64,000 nt of DNA from Burkholderiales bacterium C2 (GTDB taxonomy: Bacteria; Pseudomonadota; Gammaproteobacteria; Burkholderiales; Burkholderiaceae_C): positions 62,001 to 126,000 of the forward strand of contig SCOI01000012.1 in assembly GCA_005503085.1 (NCBI GenBank), written 5' to 3'. The notes beneath the pieces were generated by a model that was not told where the DNA came from, made no database searches, and saw nothing but the letters and a program-made list of their open reading frames with translations. How positions within the stretch are numbered: the first letter of the stretch is position 1; every line of letters begins with the position of its first letter. A program made the position numbers and the translations under genes. Shown one piece after another: positions 45,944 through 54,926 of this stretch.

Positions 45944-46744
45944 TCAGGGGCGCGACTCGGGTATCTGAGCAGCGCTGCGAGGCGCCTGTATCCAGTTGCG
46001 CGGGCATTGGACGCTGGCCAGGATGCGGGCGTATTCGCCGGAGCTGCGCAGCAGGGCCAGGCCGCGGTTGAAGTCGCTCAGCAGGGCGGGGCTGCGCGCC
46101 GCCTGAGGGGGCAGCAGCAAATGGGTGGTGAAGCTGTCGGTCAGGCGTCGCGGATGGGCGGCCAGCTGGGCGGCCTGGGCGGGGCTGAAGTGCTTGGACA
46201 GCAGGTCGCAGGCCACATTGAGCTCGATGGGCAGCACATCGATGCGGTCCAGCAACAGCTTGCGCAGGCCGGTCAGGTCGTCCGGCGTGGCATCGGCCCG
46301 CAGCTCGCCCTGGTTCACCAGCTTCCAGAAGGCGGGCGTGTAGGTGTAGTCGCGTATCACGCCGATGCGCCAGGGCTTCAGGTCCTCAAGCTGCTGCCAG
46401 TCGAAGTCGAGCTCGCGGCGATGCACCATCACCCATTGCTCCACCAGCACCGTGTCGCTGAGCAGAAAGTCGCGCCGGCGTTGATCCGAAGCGCCCCAGT
46501 AAGCCGAGGCGTCCCACAGGCCGGCCTTGGTCTCCTGTTGCGCACGCGACCAGGGCAGGAAGTGATAGCTGACCCGATGTCCCCCCAGCTCGAAGGCGCG
46601 CCGGACGATCTGCAGCGCCACACCCTGATCGGGCCGGCCGGTGGTCGCGTAGGGCGGCAGCTCGCCGGTGGCGATGCGCAGCGCCGCAGGCTGGGCCGCA
46701 GCCGCCCCGCTGATCCACAGCGCCGACAGCAGCCACGACTTCAT
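45944..46744 (-). CDS. Periplasmic solute-binding protein, family 3-like
   Basis: 266 aa. The signal peptide [17 protein letters not shown] precedes [31 protein letters not shown], the first lobe of the bacterial SBP family 3 fold, followed by [18 protein letters not shown] and [13 protein letters not shown]. No permease or ATPase is adjacent, so it may serve a remote transporter, act as a sensor or be a stand-alone paralogue. It starts 9 bp after the ccsB stop, so it may be cotranscribed with the cytochrome biogenesis genes. Confidence 0.82.
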   Translation of the reverse strand: MKSWLLSALWISGAAAAQPAALRIATGELPPYATTGRPDQGVALQIVRRAFELGGHRVSYHFLPWSRAQQETKAGLWDASAYWGASDQRRRDFLLSDTVLVEQWVMVHRRELDFDWQQLEDLKPWRIGVIRDYTYTPAFWKLVNQGELRADATPDDLTGLRKLLLDRIDVLPIELNVACDLLSKHFSPAQAAQLAAHPRRLTDSFTTHLLLPPQAARSPALLSDFNRGLALLRSSGEYARILASVQCPRNWIQAPRSAAQIPESRP

Positions 46745-46753
46745 GACCCTGGC

Positions 46754-48109
46754 TCAGAGCTCGCCGTAGGAGTGCAGGCCCGACAGGAACATATTGACGC
46801 CCAGGAAAGCGAAGGTCGTGACGACCAGGCCCACCAGCGCCCACCAGGAGGCAACCACGCCACGCAGGCCCTTCATCAGCCGCATATGCAGCCAGGCCGC
46901 GTAGTTGAGCCAGACGATCAGGGCCCAGGTCTCCTTCGGGTCCCAGCTCCAGTAGCCGCCCCAGGCCTCGGCGGCCCAGAAGGCGCCCAGGATGGTGGCG
47001 ATCGTGAAGAAGGCAAAGCCCAGCGCGATGGCCTTGTACATCAGGTCGTCGAGCAGGGTCAGCGAGGGCAGGCGGGCGGTCAGCTTGTCGCGCAGCAGCA
47101 CGCAGACCACGAAGAAGGCCAGCACGCCGCCCATCTTGCGGGCCCAGCCGTCCAGGCCGCTGACGGTCTCGGCCGGCAGCGCCGCGCCGAAGCGTACCGC
47201 CAGTATCAGCGCGATCAGCGCGGCCGGCACGCCGATCAGGCCGATGATCAGCGCGCGCTGGGTCGCGGTCTTCAGCAGATAGGCCAGGGCCACCATCGCG
47301 GCCAGCGCGAAGGTGCCGTAGCCGACGAAATTGGCCGGCACATGGATCTTCATCCACCAGCTCTGCAGCGCCGGCACCAGCGGCTGGATCTCGTGCGCCT
47401 CGCGGCTGACCGTGTACCAGAGCAGGAAGCTGACCGCCGCGCTGATCACCAGCAGCACATAGGCGCCCAGCGCACGGGTCTTGAAGCGGGCCTCGTAGTA
47501 GAGATAGAACAGCGCCGTCATCCAGCAGAACAGCACGAAGACTTCGTAGAGATTGCTGACCGGGATGTGGCCGATGTCCGGGGCGATCTGGTGGCTCTCG
47601 AACCAGCGCACCATGGTGCCGACCAGGGCCATGAAGACGGCGCCCCAGGTCAACCGGGTGCCTATGGCCTCGGCGGCGCTGGTCTGGCCGCTCTTCGTGA
47701 AGAAACCGCCCCAGTAGAACAGCGTGGCCATGAAGAACAGCAGGCTCATCCACAGGATCGCGCTCTGGCTGGACAGCATGTACTTCAGCAGGAAGACCTG
47801 CTCGGCGGCGGCCAGGTCGGCGCCGAAGCTGTCGGGCGTGCGGTTGTAGAGGCTGATCGCCAGCAGGGCGGCCGCGCCGACCAGCACGCACAGCAGGCGC
47901 AAGGGCTTCCAGAACCAGCCCAGCGCGATCAGCGAGGGGATCGCGAAGGCCAGGATGCCTTTCTCGTAGCCATCCATCGAGGCGCCGTAGCGCAGGAAGG
48001 CGAAGGCCCCGCCGGCCAGCACCAGCAGGGCGAAGACCCAGTCCTGCCAGTCGCGCCTGGCGATCAGGCCGCGTCGTCCCAGGGGCAGTGATGCGCTGGC
48101 AGTATTCAT
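46754..48109 (-). CDS. ccsB: Cytochrome c maturation system II protein CcsB (CcsA/ResC type)
   Basis: 451 aa with many membrane helices. The tryptophan-rich heme-handling motif WGGYWSWDPKETWALIVWL (near the C-terminus) defines the CcmC/CcmF/CcsA superfamily. Conserved His occur in the flanking helices and periplasmic loops. It works with ResB to export heme and attach it to CxxCH motifs. Its first 4 nt overlap the resB-like gene (ATGA), so the two are translationally coupled. Names CcsA and CcsB are used inconsistently for this subunit. Confidence 0.93.
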   Translation of the reverse strand: MNTASASLPLGRRGLIARRDWQDWVFALLVLAGGAFAFLRYGASMDGYEKGILAFAIPSLIALGWFWKPLRLLCVLVGAAALLAISLYNRTPDSFGADLAAAEQVFLLKYMLSSQSAILWMSLLFFMATLFYWGGFFTKSGQTSAAEAIGTRLTWGAVFMALVGTMVRWFESHQIAPDIGHIPVSNLYEVFVLFCWMTALFYLYYEARFKTRALGAYVLLVISAAVSFLLWYTVSREAHEIQPLVPALQSWWMKIHVPANFVGYGTFALAAMVALAYLLKTATQRALIIGLIGVPAALIALILAVRFGAALPAETVSGLDGWARKMGGVLAFFVVCVLLRDKLTARLPSLTLLDDLMYKAIALGFAFFTIATILGAFWAAEAWGGYWSWDPKETWALIVWLNYAAWLHMRLMKGLRGVVASWWALVGLVVTTFAFLGVNMFLSGLHSYGEL

Positions 48110-50217
48110 GCTTGCTCCTTCAACAAGGCCTGTCTCAGGGCCTCAAATTCGCTATCGGTATCGGGCGAGTTGCGCGTGCAGGACAGCGCCATGCGCACCC
48201 GTGTCGTGCCATTCTGAACCGGCTCCAGCCAGATCCAAAGCCGGCGTTCCTTGATGTAGAGCATCGCAAACACACCGATGATCAGCAGGATAGCGCCGAG
48301 ATAGACCAGCTTCTGGCCCGGCGCGCGCGCCACCTGGAACACGCTGGCCTGCACCTGCTTGAAGTCGGCCAGCTGCAGCAGCACCGGGGCCGGGTAGAAC
48401 ATGCTGTCGGACAGCGCCAGCACCGCCTGCGTCATGAAGGCCTGGGTGTTGTCGCCGGCCTCGGGCGTGGGCTGGCCGGCCTGGCTGCGGACGATCTTGT
48501 AGAGCTCGAACAGGCTGCCGTTGAGGATGCGCAGCAGCACCTCGGAGACGCGGCCGCGCTCGGCCTCGGGCACCTCGCTGTCGATGAAGGCCGACAGCGC
48601 CGGCAGGCCGCCGACCGCCGGGCCGGCTGCGGCGCCCGGCTTGATGCCCTCGGCGCCGGCAAACAGCGCCAGCGCGCGCCGCGCGGTGGCCTCCAGCTGC
48701 GGGGTCATCTGCGGTTTGTCATTGGGCGTCGCGCCCTCGGCATAGCGGCGGGCGGCGCGCTCGCGCAGGCCCGCATCGGCCAGGCCGCGACGCAGCGCCA
48801 GCCAGCCGGCCATCTCGCCCTGCTCGTCGACCGGGATGCGCAGATAGCGGAAGGCCTCGGCCGGCGTGTCGCGCACGCCCGCCAGGTAGACCTTGTGGCC
48901 GTCCAGATCGACCGGCAGCATGTAGTTGTTGTACTCGCGGGCCTGGCCGGCGGCGTCGCGCAGCTTGTAGCTGAACGAGGGGCCGACGTTCTGCAGCGCC
49001 TTCTCGGTCTTGACCTTGGCGCCGCTGCCCAGATGGGCCTGGACCGAGCTGACCAGATCGACCTTGCGCACATCGGTGCCGCCCTGGCTGGGCGCGCTCA
49101 TGTTCTCGACATTGATGACGCGCAGGCCGCTGAACTCCAGCCCCAGCTTGTCGTCGCCATTGCTCAGCGAGGTGCTGCTGCCCACCGTGCCTTCGATCTC
49201 GAAGGGGGCGGCCGCGCCGCTCAGCGGCTGGGCGCGCAGGGTCAGGTGCGAGCCCCCGTCGTCGAAGCTGCTCTGGTAGATGGCCACGCCGCGGTGGTAG
49301 GCCGGCTCGTTGACCTTGACCAGGGCCTCGTGGCTGGCACCGGTCTCGTGGTCGCGTATCGTGATCTCGCTGGCGAACAGCTTGGGCATGCCGGTGGCGT
49401 AGTACTCGACGATGAACTTCTTCAGCTCCACGTCGAAGGGCAGGTCCTGCAGCACCACGCCATTGGGCATGGACAGGATGGCTGTGGTGGCGCGGCCGCC
49501 CTCGGGCACCATCAGATTGCCGCGAAAGCTCGGGTTGCTGCTGGCCAGGCGGTGCTGCGGCTCGACATTCATGATCAGGCCGCCACCCTGGTAGATGGTC
49601 TTGCCCTGGGCCCACATCATGGCCCGCACGATCAGGTCGCCGTCGAACAAGCCGCCCAGGCAGATCAGCACGATGGCGCTGTGCGCGGCGAGGTAGCCGA
49701 TCTTGTTGGCCGCGCCCTTGCGCGCCGCCACCATCGTGCCCTTGTCGCGGATCTGGGCGCGGGCCTTCCAGCCCTCGGCGTCCAGCAGGGCCGAGACCTG
49801 GGCATAGGCCTGCTCGGCCGGCACCGGCAGGCTGCCGATGGCCTTGTGCGGGAAGGCCTGCAGCGACTGCTCGCGGATGTGCTCCTTGTAGCTGCGCAGG
49901 TCGGCAATGATCTTGGGCGTGTTGCGGGCGATGCACAGGCTGGTCGACAGCACCAGAAAGGCCAGGATCAGCAGAAACCACCAGGCGCTGTAGACCGTGT
50001 AGATGTCCAGCTTGGCAAACACCTCGGACCAGAAGGGCCCGAACTGGTTGACATAGTTGGTCAGCGGCTCGCGCTGCTTGACCACCGTGCCTATCACCGA
50101 GGCGATGCAGATCACCGTCAGCAGCGCGATCGCGAAACGCATCGAGGACAGCAGATCGAAGAGATCGCGACCCAGGCGGGAACTCGGCGTGGGGGCGGTG
50201 GGCGTGGACTCGGACAT
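48106..50217 (-). CDS. Cytochrome c maturation system II protein ResB (Ccs1)
   Basis: 703 aa from ATG 50217; an ATG three codons upstream is an alternative. LFDLLSSMRFAIALLTVICIASVIGTVVKQ is the ResB N-terminal signature, followed by three further membrane helices and a large periplasmic domain of about 400 residues that ends in a last helix (LVYLGAILLIIGVFAMLYI). It forms the heme export and ligation complex with CcsB, encoded next. Cytochrome c4, a likely client, lies just upstream on the same strand beyond a terminator. Confidence 0.93.
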   Translation of the reverse strand: MSESTPTAPTPSSRLGRDLFDLLSSMRFAIALLTVICIASVIGTVVKQREPLTNYVNQFGPFWSEVFAKLDIYTVYSAWWFLLILAFLVLSTSLCIARNTPKIIADLRSYKEHIREQSLQAFPHKAIGSLPVPAEQAYAQVSALLDAEGWKARAQIRDKGTMVAARKGAANKIGYLAAHSAIVLICLGGLFDGDLIVRAMMWAQGKTIYQGGGLIMNVEPQHRLASSNPSFRGNLMVPEGGRATTAILSMPNGVVLQDLPFDVELKKFIVEYYATGMPKLFASEITIRDHETGASHEALVKVNEPAYHRGVAIYQSSFDDGGSHLTLRAQPLSGAAAPFEIEGTVGSSTSLSNGDDKLGLEFSGLRVINVENMSAPSQGGTDVRKVDLVSSVQAHLGSGAKVKTEKALQNVGPSFSYKLRDAAGQAREYNNYMLPVDLDGHKVYLAGVRDTPAEAFRYLRIPVDEQGEMAGWLALRRGLADAGLRERAARRYAEGATPNDKPQMTPQLEATARRALALFAGAEGIKPGAAAGPAVGGLPALSAFIDSEVPEAERGRVSEVLLRILNGSLFELYKIVRSQAGQPTPEAGDNTQAFMTQAVLALSDSMFYPAPVLLQLADFKQVQASVFQVARAPGQKLVYLGAILLIIGVFAMLYIKERRLWIWLEPVQNGTTRVRMALSCTRNSPDTDSEFEALRQALLKEQA

Positions 50218-50261
50218 GGCTGGCATTGTGGCGGCTGACCCCGGCTACGGGACTCGCCATG

Positions 50262-50290
50262 AAAAAAGGCCGGAGCTGGGCGCCGGCCTT
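50262..50290 (-). terminator. Rho-independent terminator of the cytochrome c4 gene
   Basis: On the minus strand AAGGCCGG, an 8-nt loop and CCGGCCTT are followed by a run of T. It lies 40 bp past the cytochrome stop and just before the resB start, so resB needs its own promoter or readthrough. Confidence 0.82.
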
Positions 50291-50330
50291 TGCTTTCGGG
50301 AAGCGGGGTAACTGATGCGGCGCCGGGCGT

Positions 50331-50948
50331 TCAGCGCAGGCCGGCGATGTAGTCGGACACGGCCTTGATCTCGCGGTCGTTCATCTTGGCCGCGATGGCC
50401 GTCATCTGGGCGCTGTTGGCGCGGGTGTTGACGCGGAAGTTGGTCAGCTGCAGCTCGGTGTAGTCGCTGTGCTGGCCCGAGAGGCGCGGGTACTGGGCCG
50501 GAATGCCGGCGCCGTTGGGGCTGTGACAGCCGGCGCAGGCGGGGATCTGGCGGTCGGCGATGCCGCCGCGATAGATCTTCTCGCCCAGGCTCACCAGCTC
50601 CTTGTTCTTCGCGAAGCCGGGCTTGGCCTGCTTGCTGGCGTAGAAGGCGGCGACATTCTTCATGTCGGCGTCGCTCAAGGTGGCGGCGAAGCCCTTCATG
50701 ATGGCGTTATTGCGCTTGCCTTCCTTGAACTCCAGTAGCTGCTTGGAGAGGTAGTCCGGGTGCTGGCCCTGCAGGATCGGGTTGGCGGGGCTGCCGCGCG
50801 AACCGTCGGCCGTGTGGCAGGCGGCACAGACCTGGGTGGCGATGGCCTGACCCTTGGCCAGATCAGGCTTGGCTTGCACCGGGGCACCGCTCGCAAAGGC
50901 TGCGGCAGCAAACGTCAAACCAGACAACAGGATAGCGGCAGTCTTCAT
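50331..50948 (-). CDS. Diheme cytochrome c4
   Basis: 205 aa. The signal peptide MKTAAILLSGLTFAAAAFASG is followed by two class I cytochrome domains in tandem. The heme sites are CAACH (about 40) and CAGCH (about 139). The axial Met regions are expected around NAIMKGFAATLSD and NSAQMTAIAAKMND. It carries electrons in the periplasm from the bc1 complex to terminal oxidases. It is divergent from engB, an arrangement I recall as common in betaproteobacteria. Confidence 0.93.
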   Translation of the reverse strand: MKTAAILLSGLTFAAAAFASGAPVQAKPDLAKGQAIATQVCAACHTADGSRGSPANPILQGQHPDYLSKQLLEFKEGKRNNAIMKGFAATLSDADMKNVAAFYASKQAKPGFAKNKELVSLGEKIYRGGIADRQIPACAGCHSPNGAGIPAQYPRLSGQHSDYTELQLTNFRVNTRANSAQMTAIAAKMNDREIKAVSDYIAGLR

Positions 50949-51019
50949 GAGTTTTATCGAGGTTCGGTAAGCGCAACTGCGGGATTTTACAATGGCAATC
51001 CAACAAGCCCGGTATCTTC

Positions 51020-51763
51020 ATGACCAACACCACCCCGAACCCACCGCAAACCGACGCCGCCGAGGCGGGTTTGCTCACTGACAAGATGGTGTTGGGCTGG
51101 ACCCACACCGCCCGTTTTCTGACCACCGCCAGTGAGCTGGTGCACCTGCCGCCCAATGAGCTGCCGGAGATCGCCTTCGTCGGCCGCTCCAATGCCGGCA
51201 AGTCGACCGCGATCAATACGCTGGCCCAGCAGAAACGGCTGGCTTTCGCGTCCAAGACGCCTGGGCGCACACAGCACATCAATCTGTTCGAGCTCGGTCC
51301 CAAGGATGCGGCCAATGCCTGGTTCGCCGATCTGCCCGGCTATGGCTATGCGGCGGTGGCCCGCTCGGCCAAGCTGCGCTGGCAGAAGGTGATGGCCGAC
51401 TATCTGGAGGTGCGGCGCAGTCTGTCGGGCGTCGTGTTGATGGTGGATTCGCGCCTGGGCCTGACCGACCTGGACAAGCAGCTGCTGGAGTTTGTTGCGC
51501 CGCGCGTCGGCAACGGCGAGGTCAAGCTGCTGGTGCTCCTGACCAAGTCCGACAAGCTCAACCGCAAGGAAGCCAACGCCGCACTGGCCGCCTGCCAGGC
51601 CTTTCTGGGCGAGCTGGCCACCGAGGAATCGGATGTGGCGGTGACGTTGTTCTCGGCGCTGAAGAAGCAGGGCGTGGCCGATGTCGCCCGCATCCTCTAC
51701 GAATGGGTGCAGGCCGCACCCAAGATCAGCGAAAACCCCGAAGCGGCGCTGTCGCCCGATTGA
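51020..51763 (+). CDS. engB: Ribosome-biogenesis GTPase EngB (YihA/YsxC)
   Basis: 247 aa. GTP-binding motifs are in order: G1 GRSNAGKST, the G2 region SKTPGRTQHINLF, G3 DLPGYGYA and G4 TKSDK. It assists late assembly of the 50S subunit. About 25 extra residues precede the fold, and the C-terminus has a short acidic tail. It stands divergent from the cytochrome c4 gene with a 71-bp shared promoter region. Confidence 0.95.
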   Translation: MTNTTPNPPQTDAAEAGLLTDKMVLGWTHTARFLTTASELVHLPPNELPEIAFVGRSNAGKSTAINTLAQQKRLAFASKTPGRTQHINLFELGPKDAANAWFADLPGYGYAAVARSAKLRWQKVMADYLEVRRSLSGVVLMVDSRLGLTDLDKQLLEFVAPRVGNGEVKLLVLLTKSDKLNRKEANAALAACQAFLGELATEESDVAVTLFSALKKQGVADVARILYEWVQAAPKISENPEAALSPD

Positions 51764-51814
51764 CAGGGCGTTCCGGCCGGCCCGGCCGATACTGGCCGGC
51801 TTCGGGAGATGCCC

Positions 51815-52693
51815 ATGATCGAGACCTTCGAGCTGCCGCTGCCGCACGGCATCACCCTGTCGTGCCGGGCCTGCGGGCCCATCGACGCACCGCGGCTGGT
51901 GTTCCTGCATGGCTTTCCGGAGGCGGCCTTTGTCTGGGACGAGCTGATGCAGATGCTCGCGCCGCGCTTTCGCTGCATCGCGCCGAATCTGCGCGGCTAC
52001 GAGCGCTCCAGCAGCCCGGCCGAGGTCGAGGCCTACCGGGCCAAGCACCTGATGGCCGATATCAAGGCCTTGATCGCGGCCACCGGCGACGGCCCGCTGG
52101 CGGCCCTGGTCGCGCATGACTGGGGCGGGGCGGTGGCCTGGAATCTGGCGGTGCAGGCGCCGGCGCTGATGCGCCAGCTGGTCATCATCAACTCGCCGCA
52201 TCCGGGCACCTTTCTGCGCGAGCTGCAGCTCAATCCGGCGCAGCGCGAGGCCAGCGCCTATATGAACTGGCTGTGCCGGCCCGATGCCGAGGCGCTGCTG
52301 GCCGCGGACGACTACGCGCGGATGTGGCCGTTTTTTACCGAGATGGGCGGCGCGGCCTGGGTCAGCGATGAGTTGCGCCAGCGCTACCGCGAGGTCTGGG
52401 ACCAGGGCCTGAGCGGGCCGCTGAACTACTACCGCGCCTCGCCGATGCGCCCGCCGACGCCCGAGGACCCCGGCGCGATGGCGCTGAGCTTTGCGCCCGA
52501 GTTCGTCACCGTCAGGCTGCCGACCCTGGTGATCTGGGGCGAGGAGGACCGCGCGCTGCCGCCCGGCATGCTGGACGGGCTAGCGCAGTTCGTGCCGCAG
52601 CTGGACTTGCAGCGGGTGGCCGGGGCCGGCCACTGGATCGTCCACGAGCGGCCGGCGCTGCTGGCCGAGGCCATCCTCAGGGTCTGCCGATGA
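51815..52693 (+). CDS. Alpha/beta hydrolase, epoxide hydrolase-like
   Basis: 292 aa from ATG 51815, chosen because GGGAG is 6 nt upstream; an ATG at 51809 is too close to it. HGFPEAAFVWDELM is the oxyanion loop. The nucleophile elbow is VAHDWGGAVAW with Asp in place of Ser, as in soluble epoxide hydrolases and haloalkane dehalogenases. WGEEDRALP and AGAGHWIVHERP supply acid and base. NYYRASPM in the lid gives a Tyr pair candidate for epoxide ring opening. It is convergent with, and overlaps by 17 bp, the patatin gene. Confidence 0.87.
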   Translation: MIETFELPLPHGITLSCRACGPIDAPRLVFLHGFPEAAFVWDELMQMLAPRFRCIAPNLRGYERSSSPAEVEAYRAKHLMADIKALIAATGDGPLAALVAHDWGGAVAWNLAVQAPALMRQLVIINSPHPGTFLRELQLNPAQREASAYMNWLCRPDAEALLAADDYARMWPFFTEMGGAAWVSDELRQRYREVWDQGLSGPLNYYRASPMRPPTPEDPGAMALSFAPEFVTVRLPTLVIWGEEDRALPPGMLDGLAQFVPQLDLQRVAGAGHWIVHERPALLAEAILRVCR

Positions 52694-54926
52694 AGAGGTA
52701 GACGGCCGTGCTGCCGCGCGGCGCATGGCCCAGGGCCAGGTAGAGCGGGCCCAGGCCGGTGTCGGCGCCGACGAAGACGCTCATGGCCTTGCGCAGATCG
52801 CGCAGCGAGGCTTCGTGGCGGCTGCCCCAGGCATTGCCGAGCTCCAGCGAACCGCCGACGAAGAAGCCCCGGGTCAGCAGCGGGGTCTCGCGCAAACGCA
52901 TGTAGTAGGTAGCGCGGCCGAACACCAGACTCTGGCCGACCAACTGATCGGGCTGATAGCCGGAGAGCTGCTGGAAACCGCCCAGCGCATAAGGCCCCTG
53001 GGTCGAGTCCTCGCGCTGCTTGGCGTCGAAGAGGCGGGTGTGCAGGTTCAGCGTGTGGGCGCCCCAGCTCTTGACGCCGGTGGCCTGCAGCTCCAGGCGC
53101 TGGAAGTGGGCGCGCCTGACATCCGGCCCCGACTGGCGGCCACCGGCCAGCTCGGCCAGCAGGCGGTAGCCGTTCTGCGGGAAGTTGGCGAAGTCCAACT
53201 GGTCGACCACCGCCTTCACACGCAGGCCGCGTTCGCGCCAGGTCTGGTTCAGGATGCCGTCGGGCACATCGATCGTCAACAGGTCGGGGCTGATGCGCCA
53301 GTTCTGCTGCATCAGGCCCAGGCGCAGCTCGCCGAGCCGGCCCCAGGGCTGGCCGATGTCCAGTCCCAAGGTGGCGCTGCGCCGGCCCAGGCGGGCGCGG
53401 CCCTGGCCGCTGTCCGCGTCGTAGAGTGTGATCGAGCGCCGCTCCAGCTCACCCCAGCCGGAGACGAACCAGTCGTTCGAGGTGCCCAGCTTGGCGATCA
53501 GCGGGTGATAGAGCTCGCTGTAGAGGCGCGGCGTCTGGCCCAGGGTCAGCTGGTTGCGCCACTCGGTACCCTGGGGCGTCAGCCAGTGGCGGTTGTGGCT
53601 GATGCGGATATTGAAGGCGCTCTCGCCGGAGAAGTCGGTGCTGAGGTCCAGACCGATGCGGAAGTAGTTGGGGCCCCAGGATTTGTCCTCCATCGCGAAC
53701 ACCAGTGCATCGCCCTCGGGGCGGGCCGCGATATGGAAATCGACCCGCTCGTAGTCGCCCGAGGAGGCGAGCAGCTGCGCATCGCGCTCGGCCCGCGCGG
53801 CGTCGAAGGCCTGGCCGGGCTGGCTGGCCAGCTGGGCGGCAAAGCGCTCGGGATGGCTGCGCTCGCTGCCCTCGAACTCGATGGCAGCGAGCCGCGCATG
53901 GGGTGTGCTCGCGGGCGTGCGGGCCAGCCGCCATTGCGCATAGGTCTCGGGGCTGACCGCCAGCGGCCGCAGCTGGGCCAGCATCGCTTCGGCGGCGCGT
54001 TCGCCCTGCTGTATCAGGTCGCGGGCGCGGTCGAAGTCGCCCGAACCCAGCTTGCCCAGCTCGGGCGTGATCAGCACATCCTCGGCCCACAGGCTGGCGA
54101 TGCTGCGCTGCACGTTCTGCTCGGTCAGGATATTGATCATCTGCGCGGTCACGCCGACCAGCGAGGACAGGGCCTCGCGCGCGGCCAGCGGCGTGCCGAC
54201 ATTGACCGCGATCAGGCGCTCGGCGCCCTGGCGGCGCGCCACATCGACCGGCAGGTTGTTGACCAGACCGCCATCGCCGAGGATGCGGCCCTTGCTCTCG
54301 ACCGGCGCGAACACGCCCGGCACGCTCATGCTGGAGCGCATCGCCAGGGCCAGATCGCCCTGGTCCGACACCACCTGGCTGCCGCTTTCCATATCGGTGG
54401 AGATGGCGCGGAACGGGGTCGGCAGCGCATCGAACTGCTCGATATTGCGCACCGGCTGGGTGTAGCGGCGCAGCAGGATCTCCAGGCCGCGGCTGGACAG
54501 CGTGCCCTGCGGCGCGCGGAACTCGCCGTCGCGCATGCCCAGCTCCAGCACGGCGGAGAACTCGAAGTCCTCTTCCTTGCGGCGCTGCGACAGGTTCTGG
54601 CGCTCGACCCGGCTGGCGAACACCCGGTCCCAGGCCAGCGGCAGCAGTTCGCGCTCCAGGTCGGCGGCGCTCATGCCGCTGGCATAGAGCCCACCGATGA
54701 TGGCGCCCATCGAGGTGCCGGTGATCAGATCGACCGGGATGCGCTCGCGCTCCAACACCTTGAGCACGCCCACATGGGCCAGGCCGCGGGCGCCGCCGCC
54801 CGACAGCACCAGGCCCAGCTTGGGGCGGACGGCCGTGGTCGAGGGGCTTGCCGGGGTCGGGTCTTGCGCCCAGCTGCTGCCGCCGCAGATCAGCAGCAGG
54901 GCCAGGGTCAGGGCGGGTCTTCTCAT
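52677..54926 (-). CDS. Patatin-like phospholipase with C-terminal outer-membrane barrel (PlpD-type, type Vd)
   Basis: 749 aa from ATG 54926. The signal peptide MRRPALTLALLLICGGSSWA precedes the patatin domain: LVLSGGGARGLAHVGVLKVLE (oxyanion hole), GTSMGAIIGG (nucleophile Ser about 70) and DGGLVNNLP (Asp of the dyad). A POTRA-like unit (about 330-400, IEFEGSERSHPERF) and a roughly 330-residue Omp85-type beta-barrel follow. This order matches PlpD-type autotransporters, which put a lipase at the cell surface. The start overlaps the stop of the DUF1631 gene (TGATG). The C-terminus FIGRP does not end in the usual aromatic residue. Confidence 0.9.
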   Translation of the reverse strand: MRRPALTLALLLICGGSSWAQDPTPASPSTTAVRPKLGLVLSGGGARGLAHVGVLKVLERERIPVDLITGTSMGAIIGGLYASGMSAADLERELLPLAWDRVFASRVERQNLSQRRKEEDFEFSAVLELGMRDGEFRAPQGTLSSRGLEILLRRYTQPVRNIEQFDALPTPFRAISTDMESGSQVVSDQGDLALAMRSSMSVPGVFAPVESKGRILGDGGLVNNLPVDVARRQGAERLIAVNVGTPLAAREALSSLVGVTAQMINILTEQNVQRSIASLWAEDVLITPELGKLGSGDFDRARDLIQQGERAAEAMLAQLRPLAVSPETYAQWRLARTPASTPHARLAAIEFEGSERSHPERFAAQLASQPGQAFDAARAERDAQLLASSGDYERVDFHIAARPEGDALVFAMEDKSWGPNYFRIGLDLSTDFSGESAFNIRISHNRHWLTPQGTEWRNQLTLGQTPRLYSELYHPLIAKLGTSNDWFVSGWGELERRSITLYDADSGQGRARLGRRSATLGLDIGQPWGRLGELRLGLMQQNWRISPDLLTIDVPDGILNQTWRERGLRVKAVVDQLDFANFPQNGYRLLAELAGGRQSGPDVRRAHFQRLELQATGVKSWGAHTLNLHTRLFDAKQREDSTQGPYALGGFQQLSGYQPDQLVGQSLVFGRATYYMRLRETPLLTRGFFVGGSLELGNAWGSRHEASLRDLRKAMSVFVGADTGLGPLYLALGHAPRGSTAVYLFIGRP